From CAYPCH01 sp964409165 (GTDB lineage: Bacteria > Bacillota > Clostridia > Acetivibrionales > Acetivibrionaceae): a DNA stretch of 41,466 nucleotides. The DNA lies in assembly GCA_964409165.1 (NCBI GenBank), contig CAYPCH010000017.1, positions 1 through 41,466 on the forward strand, in the 5' to 3' direction. Shown in pieces: positions 31,218 to 39,021 of this stretch. Within the stretch, counting starts at the first letter, position 1; each line of letters opens with the position of its first letter. The notes beneath the pieces are model-generated. The model saw nothing but the letters and a program-made list of their open reading frames with translations, had not been told where the DNA came from and made no database searches. The translations under genes were made by a program, and so were the position numbers.

Positions 31218-32435
31218 TTGGCTACATACAGTTACAGGGCAAAAACTATGACAGGATATGTTTCCTCTGGCAAGCTTGATGCTGCAGATAAAGAGATGGT
31301 AATCTCCTTATTGAGAAACAGGGGAATGTATCCATTGGAAATCAACGAGGTAAACATATTTCAAAAAGATATAAAAATTAGTACACATAAAAAAATACCG
31401 CTCAAGGATATATCTTTATTCTGCAAGCAGTTTCACACAATGCTTAATGCAGGGGTTACTGTAATTGGTTGCCTTGATTTGCTGAGAAAACAAACAGAGA
31501 ATATTAATCTTGCTTCAATAATACATAAAGTATATGAGGATGTTCAAAAAGGTTTATCGTTATCTGAGGCTATGAAACTTCACAGTAAAGTGTTTCCGAT
31601 TATTGTAACAAGCATGTTGGAAATAGGTGAAATAAGTGGTAATCTGGATCTTGTACTTGACAGGCTTTCAATATATCTTGAAAAGGAAAATAAAATAAAG
31701 CAAAAGGTAAAGAGTTCTATGGTTTATCCTAAGGCTGTGGGTATTATTGCTCTTTGTGTCGTTATGCTGATGCTTACATTTGTAGTGCCCAACTTTGTAT
31801 CTATTTTCAAAAATATGGGTGGAGAGTTGCCACTTCCTACAAAGATACTTATCAATATCAGCAATACATTAAGAAGTATAAAGTTTCTTTTTGGAGCTTC
31901 TGTTGCAGTTTGCGTTCTTATATTAGGATTCAAAAGGTTTAACAGCAGTGAAAAGGGAAAACGTATAGTGGATGGAATGAAACTTAAATTGCCTTTAGTG
32001 GGAAATAATTTAAGAAAGATAATAGCTTCGAGGTTCAGCAGATCCTTTAGTCTTTTGTTAAAGTCGGGTGTTCCTCTTATACAGGCATTGGAGGTTGCCG
32101 GGAATTTATTGGACAATGTTATTATCACTGATGGATTAACAACGGCAAAAGAAGACGTAAGAAGAGGTGAAAGCCTTGCACAATCGCTGGAAATTGTTTC
32201 GATATTTCCAATAATGGTTATTCATATGATAAGTATAGGGGAAGAATCAGGAGCGTTGGATTCTGTTGTAGAAAAGGTAGCGGATTTCTATGATGATGAA
32301 TTGGATGTTTCCATAAGCAAGCTGCTTTCAATGCTTGAACCGATTATGATAGTCGGGATAGCAGTGGTGGTTGGAGCAATCGTTCTTGCAATGGTACTTC
32401 CGATTTTCTCAATGTATAAGCAATTGGGCAAGTAA
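31218..32435 (+). CDS. pilC: Type IV pilus inner-membrane platform protein PilC
   Basis: The 405-residue PilC/GspF-family protein is the membrane platform that couples the ATPases to the growing pilus. It holds two T2SSF domains: the first starts ISLFCKQFHTMLNAGVTVIG near residue 67, the second IIASRFSRSFSLLLKSGVPL near 270. Three hydrophobic segments are visible, near 173-195, 215-235 and 375-400. The start is TTG with GGGAGGT eight bases upstream. Repeat R4 separates it from pilA. Confidence 0.95.
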   Translation: MATYSYRAKTMTGYVSSGKLDAADKEMVISLLRNRGMYPLEINEVNIFQKDIKISTHKKIPLKDISLFCKQFHTMLNAGVTVIGCLDLLRKQTENINLASIIHKVYEDVQKGLSLSEAMKLHSKVFPIIVTSMLEIGEISGNLDLVLDRLSIYLEKENKIKQKVKSSMVYPKAVGIIALCVVMLMLTFVVPNFVSIFKNMGGELPLPTKILINISNTLRSIKFLFGASVAVCVLILGFKRFNSSEKGKRIVDGMKLKLPLVGNNLRKIIASRFSRSFSLLLKSGVPLIQALEVAGNLLDNVIITDGLTTAKEDVRRGESLAQSLEIVSIFPIMVIHMISIGEESGALDSVVEKVADFYDDELDVSISKLLSMLEPIMIVGIAVVVGAIVLAMVLPIFSMYKQLGK

Positions 32436-32441
32436 TAAACA

Positions 32442-32484
32442 AAGGGAATTGAAGTGCGATAAAAACTTTATCGTGTTCAATATA
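32442..32484 (-). repeat. Palindromic repeat R4, copy 2, between pilC and pilA
   Basis: GAAGTGCGATAAA and TTTATCGTGTTCAA form a stem with a small loop. The element is the inverted relative of 22778-22820. It lies in the pilC-pilA gap, 35 bases before the pilA start, where a hairpin could shape mRNA processing or differential expression of the major pilin. Confidence 0.75.
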
Positions 32485-32518
32485 GCAAGGAAAGCAAAAA
32501 AACAAGGAGGTATTTTTT

Positions 32519-32899
32519 ATGTCAAGAGTATTCACAAAACCACTCAGAAACCAAAAAGGTTTTACTCTCACAGAATTGATTGTTGTTGTCGCTATTTTAG
32601 GAGTTCTTGCAGCTGTTGCCACGCCTTCCATTATAGGCTATTTGAATGATGCAAAGGTTAGCACTGATGAAGCCAATGCAACAACCATTGAATCGACTAT
32701 CATGAGAGGGATTGCAAAAGGTACGTTGACATTGCCTTTTGCTGATACTGATACTGATGCTATCGAAGGTTTTGTCGAAGGTGAGTTGGAAATACCCGCT
32801 GTGAAACAAAGCGATATGTATTTTGTTGTAACACTAAGTACAGGGAGAGTCAAGGTAGCAGCAGAAGCAGGAGTTGGAGAAATGCTATTATGGGATTAA
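32519..32899 (+). CDS. pilA: Type IV major pilin, PilA
   Basis: This 126-residue prepilin has a short leader cut after Gly14 (NQKG-FTLTELIVVVAILGVL), with Phe15 as mature N-terminus and the conserved Glu at mature position 5. The mature protein of 112 residues consists of the hydrophobic helix followed by a small acidic globular domain without cysteines. AAGGAGG gives a strong ribosome binding site, fitting a highly made structural pilin. The position between pilC and pilD and the presence of its own hairpin before and after support its role as the major pilin. Confidence 0.94.
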   Translation: MSRVFTKPLRNQKGFTLTELIVVVAILGVLAAVATPSIIGYLNDAKVSTDEANATTIESTIMRGIAKGTLTLPFADTDTDAIEGFVEGELEIPAVKQSDMYFVVTLSTGRVKVAAEAGVGEMLLWD

Positions 32900-32996
32900 A
32901 AAGCTTAACATGATTCTCCTTAACAAAATAACAATAAACCAACATAGGAATAAATTACAAACTTATACCTTGAAATTGCTAATGCTAAAAATCAAT

Positions 32997-33069
32997 GGTA
33001 TAACAGAGTGAGATAAAAAACACGGAATGTACAGGACTGCCACCATACAGGCCTGTACTCTGTTATACC
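32997..33069 (+). terminator. Long stem-loop after pilA
   Basis: GGTATAACAGAGT (32997-33009) pairs perfectly with ACTCTGTTATACC (33057-33069). Inside, GTACAG and CTGTAC form a second stem. The structure is 97 bases after the pilA stop and is followed by a short T-rich run. It could terminate pilA transcription or protect the pilA mRNA end. Confidence 0.7.
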
Positions 33070-33137
33070 TGATGTTTTTGTATTAACAAAACCTTTTTGG
33101 AAAAAAATTGCTTCTTCAATTACTATGAAGAATGGTG

Positions 33138-33143
33138 TATAAT
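33138..33143 (+). promoter_or_regulatory. Candidate -10 box upstream of pilD
   Basis: TATAAT lies 39 bases before the pilD start, just after the pilA stem-loop. TTCAAT 16 bases upstream is a poor -35. It would let the rest of the pilus genes be transcribed apart from pilA. Confidence 0.35.
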
Positions 33144-33182
33144 TATTATGCAATATATATTTTACGAAAGAGGAATTTCAAA

Positions 33183-33983
33183 ATGATGACTTTCTTTTAC
33201 GTTTATGTATCACTAATTGGACTTCTTATTGGTTCATTTTTAAATGTGTGTATATACCGCATACCGAAAGGCGAGTCAATTGTGAATCCGCCTTCCCATT
33301 GCCCTAACTGCGGTAAAAGACTTATGCCGATTGACTTGGTACCGGTGTTCAGCTTTATTTTTTTAAGGGGCAAATGCAGGCACTGCGGTGTGAAAATATC
33401 GCCAAGGTATACTATTGTTGAACTTCTTACATCTATCACCTTTGTGCTTTTGTTTTACAAATACGGCATTTCTGTTGATTTTATTGCTTCGGCATATTTG
33501 ATGTCAATACTTATTGCAGTATTCTTTATTGATCTTGAGCATATGATAATTCCTGACGGGCTTGTTATATCAGGACTTGTTGGAGGTGTGCTGCTTATAG
33601 TGTATAACTTATTCAGACCTGTGGAAATTTATCAGGACAGAAACTGGTGGACACCTCTTGTTGGAATGTTTATAGGATTTGGTGTATTGCTTCTGATTGG
33701 TATACTCGGTATGTTGATTTATAGAACTGATGAAGCTATGGGTGGCGGAGATATTAAACTTTTTGCACCTTTAGGAATTTTTCTGGGGTGGAAGATGATA
33801 TTGGTTTGTTTTATGCTTTCTGTAGTGAGTGCATCTGTTGTTAGTGTTATATTAATGATTGCAAGAAAAAAGGACAGAAAAAGTACTATTCCCTTTGGTC
33901 CGTTTATAGTTATAGGAACTTTTCTGACCTACTTTTACGGATGGGATATTTTAAACTGGTACTTAAGCGGTATTTTACGCTGA
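33183..33983 (+). CDS. pilD: Prepilin peptidase / N-methyltransferase PilD
   Basis: The 266-residue membrane aspartic protease cleaves prepilin leaders and methylates the new N-terminus. The methylase region carries C40-x2-C43 and C65-x2-C68 (zinc-type). The protease aspartates are D117 in FIDLEHMIIPD and D190 in GGGDIKLF. Several membrane segments are visible. ATG 33183 is preferred over the longer frame from 33132 because GAGG precedes it and the family starts with this hydrophobic segment. Its substrates here are PilA, the two pseudopilins, and perhaps the PilX-like protein. Confidence 0.96.
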   Translation: MMTFFYVYVSLIGLLIGSFLNVCIYRIPKGESIVNPPSHCPNCGKRLMPIDLVPVFSFIFLRGKCRHCGVKISPRYTIVELLTSITFVLLFYKYGISVDFIASAYLMSILIAVFFIDLEHMIIPDGLVISGLVGGVLLIVYNLFRPVEIYQDRNWWTPLVGMFIGFGVLLLIGILGMLIYRTDEAMGGGDIKLFAPLGIFLGWKMILVCFMLSVVSASVVSVILMIARKKDRKSTIPFGPFIVIGTFLTYFYGWDILNWYLSGILR

Positions 33984-34095
33984 AAACAAATTACAGCAAT
34001 CAGGATATAATTATAAAAGCTTAATATACTATCAATTTTTTTCCGATAATAATATTGTAGAAATAAAATTGATTGTTCATGGAGGAAACCTTAAA

Positions 34096-34359
34096 ATGCA
34101 AATAAAAAATTATATGGAGGAAATAGTTTTTTCTACAATGAAGGAAGTTTTAAGTGATATAAACGTATGTAAATGCGACAAGTGCTTAATGGATATTTCC
34201 GCCATTGCATTAAATGATTTGCCGCCTAAATATATTGTTACTGAAAAAGGTGAACTGTATTCGAGAATAAATTCATTAAGACAGCAGTTCGAAGTAGATG
34301 TCATATCGGCTATAACTAAAGCTGCTGTACTAGTTAAAAGAAGCCCGAGACATGAGTAA
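34096..34359 (+). CDS. comFB: ComFB family protein (late competence / cyclic-dinucleotide receptor family)
   Basis: The 87-residue protein matches the ComFB family: MQIKNYMEEIVFSTMKEVLS, then CDKCLMDISAIALNDLPPKY and the C-terminal SRINSLRQQFEVDVISAI. B. subtilis ComFB is encoded in the comF operon, and some family members have been reported to bind c-di-GMP or c-di-AMP. Cysteines at 25, 27 and 30 may bind metal. I chose ATG 34096 with GGAGG upstream rather than TTG 34069. Its place among pil genes suggests control of pili or DNA uptake. Confidence 0.87.
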   Translation: MQIKNYMEEIVFSTMKEVLSDINVCKCDKCLMDISAIALNDLPPKYIVTEKGELYSRINSLRQQFEVDVISAITKAAVLVKRSPRHE

Positions 34360-34479
34360 TACATAGAAACAACTCTGTATTTATATTGAATGAGATATAG
34401 ATTCTAACAAAATTTTATTACTTTAAAATGCAAATAATGATCATTGCTATTCCACTATGCAGTTTATGGAGTGAAAAAT

Positions 34480-35568
34480 ATGTTTAGTAAGCAATACCTT
34501 GCCATAGACATGGGAAGCAACAAAATAAAGCTTGTCCGCGGCGGAATAGATAAGGGTAATATAGTGGTAAGCGAGTATGCTATTATAGATACTCCTGAGA
34601 ATTCACTAGAGGACGGCAAGATTATCAATCTAGATAAACTGGTAACACTTATTAAGGAGTCTGTTAAAAAAAACAAAATGAAAGACAGAAACTTAGTTCT
34701 CAATGTAACAGGTACAGGAATAATAACAAGAGACATACAGATTCCAAAATCAAATGATGAAGAGATCGAAAAAATACTTGAATTTGAAGCTCAGCAGTAT
34801 TTTCCTGTGGTTCTTGACAATTATGTACTTGATTATAAGGTACAAGAAGAGATAGATAACCAAGAAGGAATATTAAACAGAGTTCTTCTTGTTGCTGTTC
34901 CGTTGAACCAGATAGACGAGTATATGAAAATTCACAAAAGACTGGGGATGGAGATTTCTGCAATAGATATACCTGCAAACAATATGTTCAAGCTTTTGTT
35001 CTCATGGGAAGATGGAGGTTTTAAGGAAGAATTTAAAATGCCCAGAGAGTTTGCAGTGTTGGATATAGGCTATTTAACGACTGCGATATATATTTTTTCA
35101 TCAGAAAAATTGAAATTTAACCGAATTCTTTTAAATGGCAGCAGTTATATTGATGAAATAATTTCAAATTATTTGAATACAGATCTTAAAACGGCAGAAG
35201 AGATCAAAAACAATAATATTAGAATTGATAATGTTGATAATTTTGAAAGCGATACCGATAAGTTTTCACAGGTAAACAACCAGATTAAATCAGGATTGAA
35301 CAATTTTATGAATGACATAAACAGGTTTTTTGAGTTTTACAACTCAAGAGGAAGCGGCAACATGCTCGAGAAAATATTTATTTGCGGAGGCGGCAGCAAG
35401 CTTAAAGGTATCAATGAGTATTTGAACGATTATTTTAATATGCCTGTAGAATCACTGTATAATCAAGTGAAAAACGTTGTTTATAAAGGCGTGAAGGATC
35501 AGAAGGAATTTGAATCCGATTTCCCACTTCTGGTTAATGCTATCGGCGGTTTAATAAGAAGTAAGTAA
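34480..35568 (+). CDS. pilM: Type IV pilus assembly protein PilM
   Basis: The 362-residue, actin-like protein is the cytoplasmic part of the PilM-PilN-PilO alignment complex. It has the ATP phosphate loop AIDMGSNKIKLVRGG near the start, the second lobe motif FAVLDIGYLTTAIYIFS, and the adenosine motif IFICGGGSKLKGINEYL. I chose ATG 34480 because GGAGTG precedes it; the frame from 34444 lacks a site. It is followed 15 bases later by a pseudopilin gene. Confidence 0.93.
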   Translation: MFSKQYLAIDMGSNKIKLVRGGIDKGNIVVSEYAIIDTPENSLEDGKIINLDKLVTLIKESVKKNKMKDRNLVLNVTGTGIITRDIQIPKSNDEEIEKILEFEAQQYFPVVLDNYVLDYKVQEEIDNQEGILNRVLLVAVPLNQIDEYMKIHKRLGMEISAIDIPANNMFKLLFSWEDGGFKEEFKMPREFAVLDIGYLTTAIYIFSSEKLKFNRILLNGSSYIDEIISNYLNTDLKTAEEIKNNNIRIDNVDNFESDTDKFSQVNNQIKSGLNNFMNDINRFFEFYNSRGSGNMLEKIFICGGGSKLKGINEYLNDYFNMPVESLYNQVKNVVYKGVKDQKEFESDFPLLVNAIGGLIRSK

Positions 35569-35583
35569 GGAAAGTGGATATTT

Positions 35584-36090
35584 ATGAGGAAAGTGGATAA
35601 AAGAGGAACAACAATGGTAGAACTTATGGTAGCAATCGCCATTTTAAGTATGATAATGTTACCTGTTTATGTTGTATTAAGCATGGGATATGAACAATTT
35701 TATATTGAAAACAGCAACATGCAGGCACAAAAAAGTGCGAGAGAAATAATTGACATGATACTTGAAGATTTAAGGATGGGTGAAAATGAGTTTACAGAAG
35801 CTGATAATTCAAGTGGTCGGCTCCTTACTATAAAGGACAGTTTCCATTTTGCGGATGATGAGCTTATTTATTCATACCTTCCGGAGCAGAATATGATCTA
35901 TAAAAACGACATTCCCATATTGGAAGGGGATGGTGTCAAGGTAGTCAATTTTAATGTTGAACAAACAATTATGGACTATGACAGTTGGATAATAGAGATT
36001 AGCATCAGCGTCAAGACGGAAAAAAGTGATGTTATAAGTTTAAAAAGCAGTTACAGGACAAAGGTAAAATTACTACCGACACCAACTTAA
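35584..36090 (+). CDS. Type IV pseudopilin / minor pilin
   Basis: This 168-residue prepilin has a short leader ending in KRG, with cleavage after Gly8 before TTMVELMVAIAILSM. Glu lies at mature position 5, the expected signal. The globular part is beta-rich and acidic and resembles PilW/GspJ-like minor pilins, but I cannot assign a specific one. It is inserted between pilM and pilN, where most loci have no pilin, so it belongs to this operon and may help prime the pilus tip. Confidence 0.85.
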   Translation: MRKVDKRGTTMVELMVAIAILSMIMLPVYVVLSMGYEQFYIENSNMQAQKSAREIIDMILEDLRMGENEFTEADNSSGRLLTIKDSFHFADDELIYSYLPEQNMIYKNDIPILEGDGVKVVNFNVEQTIMDYDSWIIEISISVKTEKSDVISLKSSYRTKVKLLPTPT

Positions 36091-36103
36091 GGGTGTGAGA
36101 CAA

Positions 36104-36688
36104 TTGAAAGACCTTAATTTAGTACCAAAGAGTTATTATCTCAGAAAGAAAAGGATCAAAAAAAGAATTTACTTTAGTTTACTTGGAGTATTGCTGGTAG
36201 CAGGCTTTACTTATCTTGTTGTTTCTCCAATTCTCATTAAGAACAGCCTTAATAAGAGGCTTGAAATACTGGATACCACTATGAAGGAGGTAAATAGCAT
36301 TTTAGAGCTTGAAAGGCAGTTTAATACAGTAAAAAGCCTGGTTGTTAAAAGGGAAGACATGGCAAAGACACTTTCCGGTCAGGGAATTGATGTATTAACT
36401 ATAATTGACAAAATTGAATCATACATGCCACAAAAAATGTATGTAGTAAGTTTTAAGGCGTCACAAGAAGCTACAAATCCAGAGATTTCATTAATCGGTA
36501 CTTCGGCATCTGAAGACGAAATTGTAGCATTTGTTAACTATCTCAGAAACGACAGTTATATTTCAAGTGTTGATATTTTGTCTATTACCAATACTTATAA
36601 TGTAGTTGACACTAATGATAACACACATGCTGCAAAGATTAGCTGCCATTTTGAAGTAAAACTCAATATTAATAACCAAAATAATTAA
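36104..36688 (+). CDS. pilN: Type IV pilus assembly protein PilN
   Basis: The 194-residue bitopic protein starts with the PilN signature KDLNLVPKSYY, the tail that docks into PilM. A basic stretch (RKKRIKKR), one membrane helix (about 23-43), a short coiled coil and a ferredoxin-like domain follow. I chose TTG 36104 because AAGGGTG lies eight bases before it and the PilN tail starts here; the GTG at 36095 overlaps that site. It forms a complex with PilO, 45 bases downstream. Confidence 0.88.
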   Translation: MKDLNLVPKSYYLRKKRIKKRIYFSLLGVLLVAGFTYLVVSPILIKNSLNKRLEILDTTMKEVNSILELERQFNTVKSLVVKREDMAKTLSGQGIDVLTIIDKIESYMPQKMYVVSFKASQEATNPEISLIGTSASEDEIVAFVNYLRNDSYISSVDILSITNTYNVVDTNDNTHAAKISCHFEVKLNINNQNN

Positions 36689-36733
36689 ATAAGCTTTTTA
36701 AAGAATAATATATAAAAGCCGGGAAGTGATAAT

Positions 36734-38038
36734 ATGAAAATAAGTACCAAAGATAAAAAAGTCATTATTACGATGGGAATACTTGTGTTTCTGGCTTTGT
36801 TTTATAATTTATATTATACAAGACAGACTAAAGAAGTTAAAGAACTAAGACAAACTGTAAAACTTTATGAGGAGAACAGTGAGATAAATGAACAGGCAAG
36901 ATTGAGAGTAGAAGGCTTGGATACAGAGCTTAAGATGTTAAGCGAAAAGCTGATTGATTTAAGAGCAATGTTTCCCCCCGTTTTAAATCACGATGAAGTA
37001 TTGGCGGCACTAAAAGATGTTGCAGAAAGATCGGGACTTTTAATTGAAAATATAGCATTCTCTCAAATGGAGAGAATTAGCTATGAACCGAAACAAGATA
37101 CTTCCGGTGAGGAGGTTTCTTTTGCTCCAATAACGGATGAAAGGCTAAAAACTGCAATGAACATATTTGGAATAGACGCTTCAAATGATGAGGGAGAGAG
37201 TGGAAATGAGTATGAAATTACAGATAATAAGCTTGTTGAAGGAGAAGGGTTTGCTCTGTCTCTCAATATTGATGCAAAAAGCACGAATCAGCAGCTTATG
37301 GACTTTATTTATAATATTTACAGCTTTAATAACAAAATAGCCTTTGAAAATTTGCAGATTGATATGAAAAGCGGAAAATATCTTCAGTCCAGAATAACAC
37401 TGAAGTTTTATGGTATAACTGACAGCAAGGCTGTTCATAAGAAAAACTATATAAATATTGATACATTGATGCCTATGGCTTTGGTAGACAAAGACAATAT
37501 CTTTGAACCTTATGACGATTTCGATGGCTCAATGATTACTGAAGAAAATAATAACGCAATACATGGAACAATAAACCAGACTGTGGACACCGGAGCATAT
37601 GATTTTACTATGAGGGTAATGCCCTATGGGTCAAATATGGCACCTCCCACAGTAGCACTTGTTGGAAGGAGTGTAAAGGTTGACAATAATTCAATCGGTA
37701 TTCCTGTTGTATACGGTGATAGCAGAGAAAATGAGAAAGTAGATATCTATGTTGAGGAGAAGAATGGCAGGCTTTACTGTAGATTCAGGACTGAGCATGA
37801 AGCATACCCTGACAAAGAATTTAAGAATACTATCGAGTTCAAGCCATTAACAAGCAGTATAAGAATTCTAATTGATTCAACAAAAAGAGTTGCACAAAAC
37901 GATACTTCAGGAGTTGATATTACTATAACAAATAATACTACAGGAAAAATTTCTGTGGATGTACTCAATGAAGACAAAAATAGACCTCGAGTGAGAATAA
38001 ACAGAAGCGATGAATCTGTGAAAGTGAATTATAAATGA
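36734..38038 (+). CDS. pilO: PilO-like protein with an unusual C-terminal extension
   Basis: Residues 1-230 match the PilO plan. A short basic N-terminus and a membrane helix (about 10-27) come first. A coiled coil runs from about 30 to 80, with KMLSEKLIDLRAMFPPVLNHD, and then a domain for PilN pairing (LKDVAERSGLLIENIAFSQM). A normal PilO ends around 200 residues, but this one is 434. The extra 200 residues form a probable beta-domain with TVALVGRSVKVDNNSIGIPV and ITITNNTTGKISVDV. I do not recognise this extension. It could reach through the thick cell wall, replacing PilP and the secretin link. ATG follows GGGAAGTG. Confidence 0.8.
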   Translation: MKISTKDKKVIITMGILVFLALFYNLYYTRQTKEVKELRQTVKLYEENSEINEQARLRVEGLDTELKMLSEKLIDLRAMFPPVLNHDEVLAALKDVAERSGLLIENIAFSQMERISYEPKQDTSGEEVSFAPITDERLKTAMNIFGIDASNDEGESGNEYEITDNKLVEGEGFALSLNIDAKSTNQQLMDFIYNIYSFNNKIAFENLQIDMKSGKYLQSRITLKFYGITDSKAVHKKNYINIDTLMPMALVDKDNIFEPYDDFDGSMITEENNNAIHGTINQTVDTGAYDFTMRVMPYGSNMAPPTVALVGRSVKVDNNSIGIPVVYGDSRENEKVDIYVEEKNGRLYCRFRTEHEAYPDKEFKNTIEFKPLTSSIRILIDSTKRVAQNDTSGVDITITNNTTGKISVDVLNEDKNRPRVRINRSDESVKVNYK

Positions 38039-38132
38039 TAATTAATAAGAACATTCATGATTGCAGGGTAATTTAATTGGGACATGAAAAATTTAGTTGT
38101 AAAAAGCAGGTTGAAGTTTGGGGGCTGTGGAT

Positions 38133-38990
38133 ATGAAATTAAAAGTACATATAAAACTCCTCCTAGAGCCGGTCGCAATAAGCAGAAGAGGTATAACGAT
38201 TGTTGAATTGGTGGTTAGCATGGCTATTCTTATGGTTGTTGCGGCTCCTTTTCTGGGTACATTTATATCTTCCACTAAAAACAACCAGCTTTCACAGCAA
38301 ATACTTGATTCATCGACACTTTCGCAAAAAATAATGGAAGAGATAAAAGCCAGACCTTTCTTTTTAAGTACAGAGGCAGATACTGACCTGGATGCAGAAT
38401 TTAAAGAGTATGGGGTTTATGGTGAGTATATTGTCAAATACAAAATAGTCAAAGAAGAAGGTATATTATCTGAACTAGCGGACACTTATGAATATAATGA
38501 CATCAGCAGTGTTGCTTTTGATATGGAATACAGCGTTAAATCAAGCCAGGTAAAGGTTGACAGCGACAGCTACAGCCTGTATTCAGGCATTAATCCTTAT
38601 CAATTCAAACTTAAAATAAGTGAAAACGATAACAGGTATACTTTTAAGCTTTCAAATGACTTACATACTGACTTGCGTACGGATGTTAAAACTATAAATG
38701 GCTCTGAGCCTTTAAGAATTAAGATACAGTACATGAATGGCTGCACCGGAGAATTCCTTTTGCAGGTAGACTGTGATGGAATTATTGATGAGAGGGAAGT
38801 ATATTTTTATATTGTTGATGATAAAAAAGACAGCATGGTATTGCAAAATATTGGCAGGAGTTTTTTTTACAAGTACGATAAACTAAGTACCAGTCAAACT
38901 GAGTACAGGAATGTGCTTTATAATATTGAGGTTGTAGTTGAAAAGGATGGGGAAGAAACAGGAAGATTGGCATCGAGCGTAAAAAAGTAA
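38133..38990 (+). CDS. Type IV pseudopilin, larger
   Basis: The 285-residue prepilin has a long leader with cleavage after Gly20 (ISRRG-ITIVELVVSMAILMVV) and Glu at mature position 5. The head domain is about 240 residues, larger than PilA. It contains a beta-rich C-terminal half with ENDNRYTFKLSNDLHTD and LRIKIQYMNGCTGEFLLQVD. It looks like a PilV-type or tip-located minor pilin. I chose ATG 38133, preceded by GGGGG; TTG 38118 is less likely. Confidence 0.83.
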   Translation: MKLKVHIKLLLEPVAISRRGITIVELVVSMAILMVVAAPFLGTFISSTKNNQLSQQILDSSTLSQKIMEEIKARPFFLSTEADTDLDAEFKEYGVYGEYIVKYKIVKEEGILSELADTYEYNDISSVAFDMEYSVKSSQVKVDSDSYSLYSGINPYQFKLKISENDNRYTFKLSNDLHTDLRTDVKTINGSEPLRIKIQYMNGCTGEFLLQVDCDGIIDEREVYFYIVDDKKDSMVLQNIGRSFFYKYDKLSTSQTEYRNVLYNIEVVVEKDGEETGRLASSVKK

Positions 38991-39021
38991 AAAGCTCCAA
39001 CAGGAGTTTGAGGGTGGTTTT

